A stretch of DNA of 44,510 nucleotides from Chroococcus sp. CMT-3BRIN-NPC107 (GTDB lineage Bacteria; Cyanobacteriota; Cyanobacteriia; Cyanobacteriales; Chroococcidiopsidaceae), in the NCBI GenBank assembly GCA_019359635.1, contig JAHHGY010000030.1, forward strand, positions 1 to 44,510, in the 5' to 3' direction. Within the stretch, counting starts at the first letter, position 1, and the number at the start of each line of letters is the position of its first letter. Of the stretch, positions 9,667-18,621 are shown piece by piece. The position numbers and the translations under genes were made by a program. The notes under the pieces were generated by a model that saw nothing but the letters and a program-made list of their open reading frames with translations, was not told the DNA's origin and ran no database searches.

Positions 9667-9979
9667 AAATGTTTATTTTCTATTGCCAGCACTTTTAAGT
9701 TGGGTCTAATTGCTCCTCGTTCCTACAAAACAGACCTTGGCTGGTACTCAAATAAAATTTGTTTTGCTCAATCAAAAGTCCTGTTTTCTTTACAAGTCAA
9801 TAGCAGAATAGGTGAAAGGCAATATCTTTAGTAAAAGTAGCGTATCTAAAACTTTTAAGTGCGTAATTATTTTTAAAATATCTATCTACAGTTAACAACA
9901 AATAGCAAAGCAGTGTTAATACAGTTAGAAATAAGCAATTAATTTTTAACTTAACCAACTTTAAGGAGCAATGGCAGTT
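9667..9979. other. Gene-free spacer upstream of the proline-rich exported protein
   Basis: About 310 bp of AT-rich sequence. I see no ORF of credible composition, no strong hairpin and no RNA gene. It presumably holds the promoter of the downstream gene. The Shine-Dalgarno AAGGAG at 9963-9968 is at its right end. Confidence 0.5.
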
Positions 9980-10750
9980 ATGAGGTTTATTTTTTGCCCC
10001 CAAGCCTCAAAGACCAATCAGCGCCAAAATAAACACCAAAGTGATTTTAGGCGATCGCTGACTAACATAACTCAAGTGGCTGCTCTATCGTTAGTAGTTA
10101 TAGGACTTGGTTTGTCCACTCCACAAACTGCTCAAGCGGAAACTGCTCGGATTGATGACATTACTATTGACCGCCAACCAGACGAAACCTATGATAGTTT
10201 AATTCAAAGGGCAGAGGCGGCGGCTAGAACCGCACTCCAGCAAGGCTTCGACCGAGGCTCGCAAATAACTGACGTTTCTGTAATTATTTTGGGGCAAAAT
10301 CAAGGGGTAATTGCTCCGGTTTTATCTGTAGGCGTGAGTCGTCCGCAACGGAATGGTGGTAGCGATGGATTTACATATTTTAATAGCGCCCGGAGTCTAT
10401 TACGTTTAGACGAGCAACAATTAGCCACTGTCGATTCTCCCCAGCCGCCAGGAACTACGCCCCGCGTACCTTCTAGACCACAGCGAAATAATTCTAATTC
10501 TCCTGGTAGTGCTAGAGAACTTATTAACAGCACTCCGGTTCAACCAATAAATCCCCCTCCTGGTGCAGCGCCACTTCCTGGAAGTCCGGCTTTAGTTCCA
10601 CGGCCGCAAGCTCCGGGAATAACGCCTGTAACTTCTCCTGGCGATAATCTCAATACTCCGCCACCCCCCGCCACCCCGGTGACGGCTCCAACGCTTCAAA
10701 ACTTGCCTCAAGTGAGTCCGACTACCAATCCTACCCCGAACTTACCTTGA
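9980..10750 (+). CDS. Exported proline-rich protein, function unknown
   Basis: A 256-aa protein. I chose the second ATG (9980) because AAGGAG at 9963-9968 is 11 nt from it but only 2 nt from the first ATG (9971). A basic N-region precedes a hydrophobic stretch (about 31-46), and a likely signal-peptidase site follows AQA at about 53, so it is probably periplasmic or outer-surface. The mature N-terminal part (about 54-130) is a compact domain beginning ARIDDITIDRQPDETYD. From about residue 145 the chain becomes low-complexity Pro/Thr/Ser/Asn, with tracts such as PPGAAPLPGSP and NTPPPPATPVT, resembling a cell-wall-spanning or linker region. No catalytic motif is visible, and I do not recognise a named family. 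rpmF follows 98 bp later. Confidence 0.75.
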   Translation: MRFIFCPQASKTNQRQNKHQSDFRRSLTNITQVAALSLVVIGLGLSTPQTAQAETARIDDITIDRQPDETYDSLIQRAEAAARTALQQGFDRGSQITDVSVIILGQNQGVIAPVLSVGVSRPQRNGGSDGFTYFNSARSLLRLDEQQLATVDSPQPPGTTPRVPSRPQRNNSNSPGSARELINSTPVQPINPPPGAAPLPGSPALVPRPQAPGITPVTSPGDNLNTPPPPATPVTAPTLQNLPQVSPTTNPTPNLP

Positions 10751-10848
10751 AAAATTTAATCCTAGCTAGTTTTAGACAACATTTTTCTTTGTAGGGCTTG
10801 CTTTTTGCCTTTATACTAGAAAGGTTGTCAAAAATTGTATTAGCTATT

Positions 10849-11025
10849 ATGGCAGTTCCTAAGAAGAAAACATCGAAGTCAAAACGCGATAAGCGCAAAG
10901 CAACCTGGAAACACAAAGCCGTTGTAGAAGCTCAAAAAGCTCTCTCTTTGGGCAAATCGATTTTAAGCGGGCGCTCTAAGTTTGTATATCCAACTAAAGA
11001 AGAAGAAGACGAGAGCGAAGAATAA
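10849..11025 (+). CDS. rpmF: 50S ribosomal protein L32
   Basis: A 58-aa basic ribosomal protein starting [20 protein letters not shown], the family signature. The start at the ATG at 10849 is fixed by homology; the longer open frame upstream is not coding. Cyanobacterial and plastid L32 lack the zinc Cys ribbon, and no Cys is present here. An acidic tail EEEDESEE ends the protein. TATACT at 10812-10817 could be its -10 box. A 6-bp hairpin TTGGCA/TGCCAA (11028-11044) follows the stop but lacks a T run. Confidence 0.95.
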   Translation: MAVPKKKTSKSKRDKRKATWKHKAVVEAQKALSLGKSILSGRSKFVYPTKEEEDESEE

Positions 11026-11116
11026 GTTTGGCATCTGTTGCCAAGGGGCTAGAGCGAAAATGTAAGTTAAAAGATTTTTATCCACAATAGAGTAGGAAGC
11101 TAAAGCTACTGAAATA

Positions 11117-11707
11117 ATGCTAGGAAGATTTTTTAAAAAACCTGATGAGGAACAGAGCGATCGCGTTCCTCCCGGTCAATACTTAACTAAAGGGTTTCCT
11201 GTACTTACCTACGGGCAAACCCCCCAAGTTAACACCGAAACTTGGCAATTTATTGTTTGGGGATTGGCGAAAGAAGCGACGTTTAGTTGGTCGGACTTTA
11301 TGGGTTTACCCCAACAGGAATTTACTGCTGATTTTCATTGCGTTACGCGCTGGTCTAAACTTGATGTCAAATGGAAAGGGATTAAAGTTACTGACTTTAT
11401 GAAATTGATTGAGGTAGATCCAAAAGCCGTTCATGTAATGGAACACTGCTACGGTGGCTACACGACCAATATTGCGATGTCAGACTTCTTGAGGGAAGAA
11501 AACTTTTTTGCTCATACGGTATTTGACGAACCTCTAAGCGCCGAACATGGGGGCCCAATGCGGCTAGTTGTTCCGCACATCTACGCTTGGAAAAGTGCTA
11601 AATGGATTAATGGTTTAGAGTTTTTGGACAAAGAAGAATTAGGTTTTTGGGAACGCAACGGGTACAACAGTCGAGGCGAACCTTGGGCAGAAGAACGTTA
11701 CAGCTAG
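11117..11707 (+). CDS. Sulfite-oxidase-like molybdopterin-dependent oxidoreductase
   Basis: A 196-aa protein containing only the Mo-cofactor-binding domain of the sulfite oxidase family. The molybdenum-ligating cysteine is Cys75 in DFHCVTRWS, followed by WKGIKV, CYGGYTTNI and the conserved GGPMRLVVPHIYAWKSAKW tract. There is no Tat signal peptide, haem domain or dimerisation domain, so it is probably a soluble cytoplasmic enzyme. That contrasts with the exported MsrP/YedY. The electron donor and physiological substrate are unknown. It stands alone and has its own terminator hairpin. Family assignment is firm; activity is inferred. Confidence 0.9.
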   Translation: MLGRFFKKPDEEQSDRVPPGQYLTKGFPVLTYGQTPQVNTETWQFIVWGLAKEATFSWSDFMGLPQQEFTADFHCVTRWSKLDVKWKGIKVTDFMKLIEVDPKAVHVMEHCYGGYTTNIAMSDFLREENFFAHTVFDEPLSAEHGGPMRLVVPHIYAWKSAKWINGLEFLDKEELGFWERNGYNSRGEPWAEERYS

Positions 11708-11712
11708 TAGTT

Positions 11713-11752
11713 GCAGCTACATAAGCGTTGAGGGTTTGTGTAGCTGTATTTT
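11713..11752 (+). terminator. Likely terminator after the molybdoenzyme gene
   Basis: CAGCTACA (11714-11721) pairs with TGTAGCTG (11739-11746) around a 17-nt loop, followed by TATTTT. It lies directly after the stop codon at 11707. The stem is moderate and the T run short. Confidence 0.55.
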
Positions 11753-11957
11753 AAAAAAGGTGTTAATACTACTGTTATCGATTGGGTGAAACTGAAATGT
11801 AGAACAGTCGTATAGTTAAGTGATATAACTAAATCTTATAATGCTTAAAAGCAATTCAAAAGCTTACGAGTAGTTACTTAGAGGCGTTTTGTTACACACT
11901 AGATATATAAGAAGACCCAAATTGCGCCACCGTAATTTTACTAGGAAATTTACAGCT

Positions 11958-12068
11958 ATGAGTTTAATTGATTGTTTATTTCTCACCTTGGCAAATGCTA
12001 CAATTTGCGTCGCTTTACCTAAAGCAATCTCTTTATTGAAATTTAAAAAGAACAGCGCTACTGTCTAG
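11958..12068 (+). CDS. Possible 36-aa hydrophobic micro-protein
   Basis: An ATG at 11958, preceded by AGGAA at 11943-11947 (10-nt spacing), opens a 36-codon frame ending at 12068. It overlaps the 3' end of convergent recQ by 4 bp. The product starts MSLIDCLFLTLANATICVA and has one hydrophobic segment (about 4-28), a Cys pair (6, 17) and a basic tail LKFKKNSATV, consistent with a single-pass membrane peptide with the basic end inside. TATAAT at 11837-11842 could be a -10 box. It is too short for statistical support, so I treat it as a candidate only. The rest of 11753-11957 holds nothing else I can support. Confidence 0.4.
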   Translation: MSLIDCLFLTLANATICVALPKAISLLKFKKNSATV

Positions 12069-14242
12069 CCTTTGTTCCCTCGTCGCCACATAGCCCGGAC
12101 TAATTTAATTTCTTCATAGGTGTAGTTTTCCCCCAAATGCTCGTAGATACTTTTAAGGGAATCTGCACCTACAGTTTTTATAGCCTTTAAAATAAATTGC
12201 TGACGCACGGGAATTACTAATTGGTCTAAGTCTACAGGCTGATTCATTTCAATTAACTCAGCTAGATGACTTGTGATCGTATTTAGGCTTAAGTTTCGTT
12301 CTTTGGCTATGTCTGCGGGATTTAATCCTTGGCGGTGTAGCTTTAGGGTTAATAGTTGACTATCTGAGGGAAAAGAGGCGAAGCCCGTAACCAAGCGCGC
12401 TTGCGCTATCGCACTTTTTACTTCTACCTCCACAGACTGGTGAGTGTAGGCGGAAATCTCTGCGACAAAATGCTGTCCGTATTGAGCTAACTTACTGCTG
12501 CCTACTCCAGAAATTTTACTAAATTCTTCTAAAGTTTGAGGCTGAACTTGAGCCATCATTTTCAAGCTAGAATCTGCAAATACTATATAGGGCGCTATTC
12601 CTTGTTGGTCGGCTAGTTGCTTGCGTAAGCTGCGTAACTTTTCATATAAAATCTCTATATCCGCAGCTTTCGGTGTTTCTTTGCGATCTGCTGTAGGTTT
12701 TGGCGTGGGAGTAATAGCAATTAAAACAGTCTTTTTTTTTCGCATTACTTCCCAACTAAGAGCATTTAGCCGCAAAACCGAGTAACCATCAGTAGTTTGC
12801 CCTAATAAACCTTGATGTAACAAACTCCGCCCCAAAAGCCGCCAATCGTCGGCAGTTCTATCTTTACCAATGCCATAAGTAGTTAATTTATCGTGGTTGT
12901 ACTGCAAAACTTTTTGACTTCTTGAACCACGCAGTACATCAATAATGTGACTCATGCCAAATCTTTCTTGACAACGCGCCACACACGAAAGAAATTTCAT
13001 TGCTTCAATTGTCCAATCTTCTTCGGGTTTGGGGTTGCAGCAATTATCGCAGTTGCCACAATTGCCCGCAAAACTTTCGCCAAAATACCCTAACTGAATT
13101 GTGCGACGGCAAACTGTACCTTGAGCGTAGTCAATAATTTGTCGTAGTTGTTGTTTAGCAATGCGCTGTTCTTGAATATCGGTTTTTTGCTCAATTAGAT
13201 ACTCAACAGTTTTGACATCGCCATAACCAAAAAAGATTGTACACTTTGCCGCTCCCCCATCTCTCCCCGCTCTGCCCGATTCTTGGTAATAGCTTTCAAT
13301 ATTGCGAGGCAGGTCATAATGAATTACAAACCTAACATCTGGCTTATTTATTCCCATCCCAAAGGCGACAGTTGCAACCATTAAACGGGCATCATCTCGA
13401 ATAAACCGCGTTTGATTAGATTCTCTTTCTTCGTCGCTTAAACCAGCATGATAAGGCAAAGCAGAGATGCCATCTTGTTGCAACTTCATCGTAATATCGT
13501 CTACTTTGCGGCGGCTGAGACAGTAGATAATCCCCGCACCTTCAGTTTTTGTGACTATTTGCTTTAATTGGTTATAGGCTTGCTTTTGCTTTGGCTGTAC
13601 GTCGTAGTAAAGATTTGGACGATTGAAACTAGCAACGTGAATTATTGGTTTTGCTAAATTGAGTTGTTGAATAATATCCGTGCGGACGCGATCGGTTGCT
13701 GTGGCGGTAAGGGCTATAGTGGGAACATTTGGATAACGTTGGCGCAAAGTGCGTAATTGACGGTATTCTGGGCGAAAATCATGTCCCCACTCAGAAACAC
13801 AATGGGCTTCATCAATGGCAAAACTGGCAATGCCAATTTGATGCTGAATTAAGTCTATAAATGGTAAAAAGCGATCGCTTAGTAATCTTTCGGGGGCAAC
13901 GTAAAGCAGTTTTACCTTACCACTAAGAATTGCTTCTTCCCGCGACTTTACTTGATAAGAACTCAAGGTACTATTAAGAAAAGTTGCGCCAATCCCGTTG
14001 TTTCGTAGCGACTGCACTTGATCTTGCATTAGCGCAATTAGCGGCGATACGACTACTGTTAAACCTTTTCTCAGCAATGCAGGCAACTGAAAACATAAAG
14101 ACTTGCCGCCACCAGTGGGCATTACCACCAGCAAATCTTGATTATTTAGCGCTTGTTCAATAATCTGCTGTTGCCCTAAGCGAAAACTAGTGTAGCCAAA
14201 ATATTTTTTTAGGGCAGATTCTAAAGACTGTAACTGAGGCAT
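12065..14242 (-). CDS. recQ: ATP-dependent DNA helicase RecQ
   Basis: A 725-aa superfamily-2 3'-5' DNA helicase acting in recombination and fork repair. Walker A PTGGGKS is at 42-48, and the DEAH box at 144-147 is followed by the RecQ aromatic-rich loop. Motif VI SGRAGRDG is near 322-329. The zinc site is Cys378, Cys395, Cys398 and Cys401. A winged helix follows, then an HRDC domain (from LRSLRKQLADQQGIAPYIVF). Beyond HRDC there is an additional helix-turn-helix-like C-terminal region of about 110 residues found in longer bacterial RecQ proteins. I chose the ATG at 14242 (MPQLQSLESAL); an upstream TTG at 14260 would add six residues. It is monocistronic and convergent with the gene(s) to its left. 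Confidence 0.95.
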   Translation of the reverse strand: MPQLQSLESALKKYFGYTSFRLGQQQIIEQALNNQDLLVVMPTGGGKSLCFQLPALLRKGLTVVVSPLIALMQDQVQSLRNNGIGATFLNSTLSSYQVKSREEAILSGKVKLLYVAPERLLSDRFLPFIDLIQHQIGIASFAIDEAHCVSEWGHDFRPEYRQLRTLRQRYPNVPTIALTATATDRVRTDIIQQLNLAKPIIHVASFNRPNLYYDVQPKQKQAYNQLKQIVTKTEGAGIIYCLSRRKVDDITMKLQQDGISALPYHAGLSDEERESNQTRFIRDDARLMVATVAFGMGINKPDVRFVIHYDLPRNIESYYQESGRAGRDGGAAKCTIFFGYGDVKTVEYLIEQKTDIQEQRIAKQQLRQIIDYAQGTVCRRTIQLGYFGESFAGNCGNCDNCCNPKPEEDWTIEAMKFLSCVARCQERFGMSHIIDVLRGSRSQKVLQYNHDKLTTYGIGKDRTADDWRLLGRSLLHQGLLGQTTDGYSVLRLNALSWEVMRKKKTVLIAITPTPKPTADRKETPKAADIEILYEKLRSLRKQLADQQGIAPYIVFADSSLKMMAQVQPQTLEEFSKISGVGSSKLAQYGQHFVAEISAYTHQSVEVEVKSAIAQARLVTGFASFPSDSQLLTLKLHRQGLNPADIAKERNLSLNTITSHLAELIEMNQPVDLDQLVIPVRQQFILKAIKTVGADSLKSIYEHLGENYTYEEIKLVRAMWRRGNKG

Positions 14243-14405
14243 ATAAGCCGAAATTTGCAAGAACTGTATATATATTTTCGCGCTGGTATCCCATTTACCA
14301 ACGAGATTAAAGAATTTATTGACTAAGTGGGAATCCGAACTTGTAGCAAAGGGGGTGAGGAAGTTAACTTTAGTTATGTACCCTTACTTAAATTAACTCA
14401 AAATT

Positions 14406-14687
14406 ATGCCTAAAGCAGTTTGGAATGGTGCAGTTTTAGCTGAGAGCGATCGCACGGAAGTTGTGGAAGGAAATCATTACTTTCCTATAGACTCCATTAA
14501 GAAGGAGTATTTTAAGGAAAGCAACACCCACACAACTTGTCCTTGGAAAGGGCTGGCTAGTTACTATAGCGTAGAAGTAGATGGGCAAGTTAACAAAGAT
14601 GCTGCCTGGTACTATCCCAGCGCCAAAGAGAAGGCGAAAAACATCGAGGGTTATGTAGCTTTCTGGAAAGGCGTAAAAGTCGAATAG
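14406..14687 (+). CDS. DUF427 domain protein
   Basis: A 93-aa single-domain protein. It shows the family core WNGAVLAESDRTEVVEGNHY (about 5-24) followed by the conserved THTTCPWKGLASYYSVEVDG (about 42-61) and a C-terminal AWYYPSAKEKAKNIEGYVAFW. The fold is a small beta-rich domain, and no enzymatic function is established. It has no signal peptide. The gene is single, with a compact hairpin just after its stop separating it from the convergent Uma2 gene. Confidence 0.9.
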   Translation: MPKAVWNGAVLAESDRTEVVEGNHYFPIDSIKKEYFKESNTHTTCPWKGLASYYSVEVDGQVNKDAAWYYPSAKEKAKNIEGYVAFWKGVKVE

Positions 14688-14695
14688 CAGTATTA

Positions 14696-14712
14696 GGGGG
14701 CGTTATGCCCCC
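14696..14712. terminator. Short GC-rich hairpin between convergent genes
   Basis: GGGGGC (14696-14701) and GCCCCC (14707-14712) form a perfect 6-bp stem with a 5-nt loop. It lies in the 31-bp gap between the DUF427 and Uma2 stop codons and could serve both directions. The T run on the plus side is weak (ATTTAG). Confidence 0.55.
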
Positions 14713-14718
14713 ATTTAG

Positions 14719-15300
14719 TTATCCCAATATTTTTTCTACAGTAAAACCAACATCAGGGAAAGCTTGAATAAATATTTCACCAATCTGGAATTTTTGAATA
14801 CTTTGATAACTATTATCTGTAGGTTCTCTGAATATTTCTACGACTTGCTGGTTTACATCTACTAGCCACACCTCTGTAATTCCACTACTTGCATACCAAG
14901 GGATTGTCATAGCGCGTTCACAGAGTGTTCGCTCTGCGAAATCGCTTTCAATTGTAGTATCGGCAACCTCTACTAATAGCAATATGTCTTCGGGTTGCGG
15001 ATGGCCGGCGGCGTAAAAGTCACCGCGGGGTTGGAGTAAGGCTAAATCAGGCTGAGGTTCGGAAAAGCTGCTTAATTCAATCGGATCTTGTACAGCAACT
15101 ATAACGCGATCGCCTAACGATTGCGAAAAAAGTTTGATTAATCGCTTAACACAACTAGCATGACGAACACCAATAGGTGACATTTGGACAATTTCTCCTT
15201 GAATTAGTTCGACGCGCTCGTCTTCGCTCAAAATACCTGCAACTACCATGTGGTGATAGTCTTGGATGCTAAATTGTCGTTTCAATAGCTGAGTTGACAT
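14719..15300 (-). CDS. Uma2 family (DUF820) nuclease-fold protein, probably inactivated
   Basis: A 193-aa protein of the Uma2 family, widespread in cyanobacteria and assigned to the PD-(D/E)XK nuclease fold; cellular role unknown. Seen here: the N-terminal ELIQGEIVQMSPIG (about 31-44), Asp85 in EPQPDLALLQP, Glu111 in LLVEVADTT, and the C-terminal WYASSGITEVWLVD. In the family a lysine normally sits between the ESD/xD segment and the W/LYASAGI segment. Here that spot is occupied by RTLCERAMT and no Lys is present. The extra DNA (about 14912-14938) is palindromic, so an in-frame insertion probably replaced the catalytic Lys. The reading frame is otherwise intact. Confidence 0.85.
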   Translation of the reverse strand: MSTQLLKRQFSIQDYHHMVVAGILSEDERVELIQGEIVQMSPIGVRHASCVKRLIKLFSQSLGDRVIVAVQDPIELSSFSEPQPDLALLQPRGDFYAAGHPQPEDILLLVEVADTTIESDFAERTLCERAMTIPWYASSGITEVWLVDVNQQVVEIFREPTDNSYQSIQKFQIGEIFIQAFPDVGFTVEKILG

Positions 15301-15375
15301 AAATAAACCTTTTTTTAAAATGTATTATTTGTAGCAATTTAATTAAATGTTTGCTACGATAGTTAAGCCAAATAA

Positions 15376-15457
15376 GCGGATGTGGCGGAATTGGCAGACG
15401 CGCTAGGTTTAGGTTCTAGTACCGCAAGGTGTGAAGGTTCAAGTCCTTTCATCCGCA
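15376..15457 (+). tRNA. trnL-UAG: tRNA-Leu (anticodon UAG)
   Basis: An 82-nt class II tRNA. The acceptor arm GCGGATG (15376-15382) pairs with CATCCGC (15450-15456), followed by discriminator A. The anticodon stem CTAGG/TCTAG closes the loop TTTAGGT, giving anticodon UAG. The long variable arm (around GTACCGCAAGGTGT) and the T arm with GGTTCAAGTCC are present. CCA is not encoded. TACGAT at 15355-15360 could be the -10 element. Confidence 0.97.
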
Positions 15458-15630
15458 TAATTAATTTTATAGTTGCTTTTACTGCCTGTTTTTGAAAAGA
15501 AATAGGCAACTTTTGCGATCGTTTAATAATTATCAACAAAAACAATCCTCCCAAGCCCTGCAAGAAAAGCGAAAATAGTAAATTATAAACATTCTCGTTT
15601 AAAGCGCCGAAAACTGGGAGTCAGTTCATA

Positions 15631-18621
15631 GTGATATTACAAGTAGAAAAAAACACCTACGAAGCCAAAGTTCAAGAAATTGCCAAACAACTCCTTGCGG
15701 CTACGCGGGAGAATCGCTCGTTTTTAACCTCGTTACGCGATCAAATGCGTTGGGATGACAAGCTACTAGCTTGGACGATGAGCAATCCAGGTTTACGAGT
15801 GCAATTATTTCGCTTCATTGACTGCTTACCTGCTTTGCACAATAAGCCAGAAATTGCCGCTCATATGCAAGAATACTTGCAAGATGAATCGGTAGAACTT
15901 CCTTCCGCGCTTAAGGGATTGCTCAATTTTGCTTCTCCTGACTCAATTCCTGGACAAGTTGCTGCTACAACGGTTTCTACGGCGGTGGAAACTCTAGCGC
16001 ATAAATATATTGCTGGCGACAATATGAAAGAGGCGCTCAAAACTATTGAGCGTTTACGCAAAAATAAAATGGCGTTTACTCTCGATTTGCTAGGGGAAGC
16101 CGTAATTACGGAAGCTGAGGCGCAGTTTTATTTAGATCGCTATCTCGATTTGATGACGCAACTTGTAAAAGCTTCTAAAAAGTGGACGCAGATACCTAGT
16201 ATTGATAGCGCTGATGGCGAACAAATACCGCAAGTTCAAGTATCTGTAAAGCTTACAGCCTTTTATTCTCAGTTCGATCCGTTAGATGCGGCGGGTAGTG
16301 AGGCAATAGTTCGCGATCGCATTCGTATATTATTACGTCGCGCCAAGGAATTAGGGGCAAGCGTCCATTTTGATATGGAACAATATGCCTATAAGGATTT
16401 AACGCTATCAATATTGAAAAAGCTATTGATGGAAGATGAGTTTCGATCGCGCACTGATGTAGGGATGACAATTCAAGCTTATTTGCGCGATAGCGAACAA
16501 GATACCAAAGATTTAATCTCTTGGGCAAAACAGCGCGGTTATCCTTTAACAATTCGGCTAGTTAAGGGCGCGTATTGGGATCAAGAAACCATCAAGTCAA
16601 TGCAAAAAGATTGGCAGCAGCCAGTGTACAACGATAAAGCCGCCACTGATGCCAATTTTGAAACTATTACTCAACTATTGCTAGAAAATCACGAGTATGT
16701 ATATTCAGCAATCGGTAGTCATAACGTGCGGAGTCAAGCATTGGCAATTGCGATCGCCGAAACGCTAAATATTCCCCGTCGTCGCTTTGAAATGCAAGTA
16801 TTGTATGGCATGGGCGACAAACTAGCCTCGGCTTTGGTAGCTAGAGGGCATCGAGTGCGGGTTTATTGTCCTTATGGCGACCTATTGCCGGGAATGGCTT
16901 ACTTGATCCGGCGTTTGCTCGAAAATACAGCTAATAGCTCGTTTTTGCGTCAAAGTATGGAAGAACGCCCGGTAGAGGAGCTTTTAGCACCTCCGGTTGT
17001 ACATAATCTCACTACTCCTAAAGTACATTTAAGTTTTGCAAATGCGGCAGATACGGACTATGCAGACATGGAATTAAGAGAAAAATCTCATCAAGCTTTT
17101 GTTAACGTCCGCCAACAGCTAGGTAAGCATTATTTACCCTTAATTAACGGCGAATATCAACAAACAGAGCAAACTGTTGATTCGGTTAATCCTTCTGACT
17201 ACAGCGAAGTTATTGGCAAAGTTGGGCTAATTTCAGTAGAACAAGCAACAGAAGCAATGGCGGCGGCAAAAACTGCCTTCCCTGCGTGGCGCAAGACACC
17301 TGTAAAAGAACGGGCGGGGATATTGCGACGCGCTGCCGATTTGATGGAACAAAGACGCGCTGAACTATCAGCCTGGATAGTTTTAGAAGTAGGTAAGCCT
17401 GTAAAAGAAGCTGATGGGGAAGTTTCTGAAGCGATCGACTTTTGCAACTATTATGCTGCGGAAATGGAAAGGTTGAACGCTGGCTTTAGCTACAATATTG
17501 CGGGGGAAACTAACCGTTATATCTACCAACCGCGCGGAATTGCTGTTGTAATTTCCCCTTGGAATTTCCCTTTAGCGATCGCCGCCGGGATGACAGTAGC
17601 AGCATTGGTAGCAGGAAACTGTACCTTGCTTAAACCTGCGGAGACATCTTGTGTAATTGCGGCTAAATTTGCTGAAATTTTAGTAGAAGCGGGGATTCCT
17701 AAAGGTGTGTTTCAATACGTGCCAGGTGTAGGCTCTAAAGTAGGAGCTTATTTAGTCAAACATCCTGATGTTCATTTAATTGCCTTTACAGGTTCTCAAG
17801 AAGTCGGTTGTCGAATTTATGCCGATGCAGCAGTTGTACAGCCAGGACAAAAGCATCTCAAGCGCGTAATTGCGGAAATGGGCGGAAAAAATGGCTTAAT
17901 TGTCGATGAAAGCGCCGATCTCGATCAAGCTGTAGTTGGCGTTGTGCAATCAGCTTTTGGTTATAGCGGACAAAAGTGTTCGGCTTGTTCGCGGGTAATA
18001 GTTTTAGAACCTATTTACGATGCGTTTGTGGAGCGTTTAGTTGAAGCTACGCGCAGTCTCAATATTGGTTTAGCCGAATTGCCTAGCACCCAAGTTGGTC
18101 CGGTAATTGATGCTAATGCTAGAGACAAAATAAAAGAGTACATCGAAAAAGGCAAGCAATCGGCCGTATTAGTTTTAGAAATGCCCGTTTCTGATAGTGG
18201 TTATTTTGTCAGTCCGACAATTTTTAGTCAAGTTGAGCCTCATAGCGCGATCGCCCAAGAAGAAATTTTTGGACCAGTAATTGCGGTAATTAAAGTAAAA
18301 GACTTTAACGAAGCGATTTCCGTTGCTAACGGTACAAATTTTGCCCTCACTGGTGGGCTGTATTCCCGCACTCCTTCCCACATTGAACAAGCGCAAGCAG
18401 AGTTTGAAGTAGGAAACTTGTACATCAATCGGACAATCACGGGAGCGATCGTTGCAAGACAACCTTTTGGTGGTTTCAAAATGTCCGGTGTAGGTTCTAA
18501 AGCTGGAGGTCCCGACTACTTACTGCAATTTTTAGAACCGCGCACTATTACCGAGAATATTCAGCGCCAAGGTTTTGCACCCATCGAAGGCGCAGAATAC
18601 TTCTATGATTCTTTTGCATAG
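15631..18621 (+). CDS. putA: Bifunctional proline dehydrogenase / L-glutamate-gamma-semialdehyde dehydrogenase
   Basis: A 996-aa enzyme oxidising proline to glutamate in two channelled steps. An N-terminal helical region leads into a flavin (beta/alpha)8 PRODH domain (about 110-460), with the motifs FDMEQYAYKDL, RLVKGAYWDQE and RRRFEMQVLYGMGDKLA. The NAD-dependent ALDH domain (about 500-990) has SPWNFPLAIAAG, FTGSQEVG, the general base Glu in EMGGKN, and catalytic Cys783 in GYSGQKCSACSR. It lacks the ribbon-helix-helix DNA-binding domain of enterobacterial PutA, so it is not expected to autoregulate transcription. Translation begins at GTG after GGGAG. It stands alone, with no putP nearby. 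A stem GAGAGCTT/AAGCTCTC at 18647-18680 follows but lacks a T run. Confidence 0.95.
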   Translation: MILQVEKNTYEAKVQEIAKQLLAATRENRSFLTSLRDQMRWDDKLLAWTMSNPGLRVQLFRFIDCLPALHNKPEIAAHMQEYLQDESVELPSALKGLLNFASPDSIPGQVAATTVSTAVETLAHKYIAGDNMKEALKTIERLRKNKMAFTLDLLGEAVITEAEAQFYLDRYLDLMTQLVKASKKWTQIPSIDSADGEQIPQVQVSVKLTAFYSQFDPLDAAGSEAIVRDRIRILLRRAKELGASVHFDMEQYAYKDLTLSILKKLLMEDEFRSRTDVGMTIQAYLRDSEQDTKDLISWAKQRGYPLTIRLVKGAYWDQETIKSMQKDWQQPVYNDKAATDANFETITQLLLENHEYVYSAIGSHNVRSQALAIAIAETLNIPRRRFEMQVLYGMGDKLASALVARGHRVRVYCPYGDLLPGMAYLIRRLLENTANSSFLRQSMEERPVEELLAPPVVHNLTTPKVHLSFANAADTDYADMELREKSHQAFVNVRQQLGKHYLPLINGEYQQTEQTVDSVNPSDYSEVIGKVGLISVEQATEAMAAAKTAFPAWRKTPVKERAGILRRAADLMEQRRAELSAWIVLEVGKPVKEADGEVSEAIDFCNYYAAEMERLNAGFSYNIAGETNRYIYQPRGIAVVISPWNFPLAIAAGMTVAALVAGNCTLLKPAETSCVIAAKFAEILVEAGIPKGVFQYVPGVGSKVGAYLVKHPDVHLIAFTGSQEVGCRIYADAAVVQPGQKHLKRVIAEMGGKNGLIVDESADLDQAVVGVVQSAFGYSGQKCSACSRVIVLEPIYDAFVERLVEATRSLNIGLAELPSTQVGPVIDANARDKIKEYIEKGKQSAVLVLEMPVSDSGYFVSPTIFSQVEPHSAIAQEEIFGPVIAVIKVKDFNEAISVANGTNFALTGGLYSRTPSHIEQAQAEFEVGNLYINRTITGAIVARQPFGGFKMSGVGSKAGGPDYLLQFLEPRTITENIQRQGFAPIEGAEYFYDSFA

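Noticed and set aside
9343..11707. A molybdenum gene cluster (Mo-nitrogenase domain protein plus sulfite-oxidase-like enzyme)
   Set aside because: The first protein is named for sequence similarity only, and L32 and an exported protein lie between them with independent terminators. There are no cofactor or transport genes nearby.
15363..15563. Minus-strand open frame covering tRNA-Leu
   Set aside because: It translates the tRNA antisense. The tRNA assignment is secure, so the frame is not a gene.
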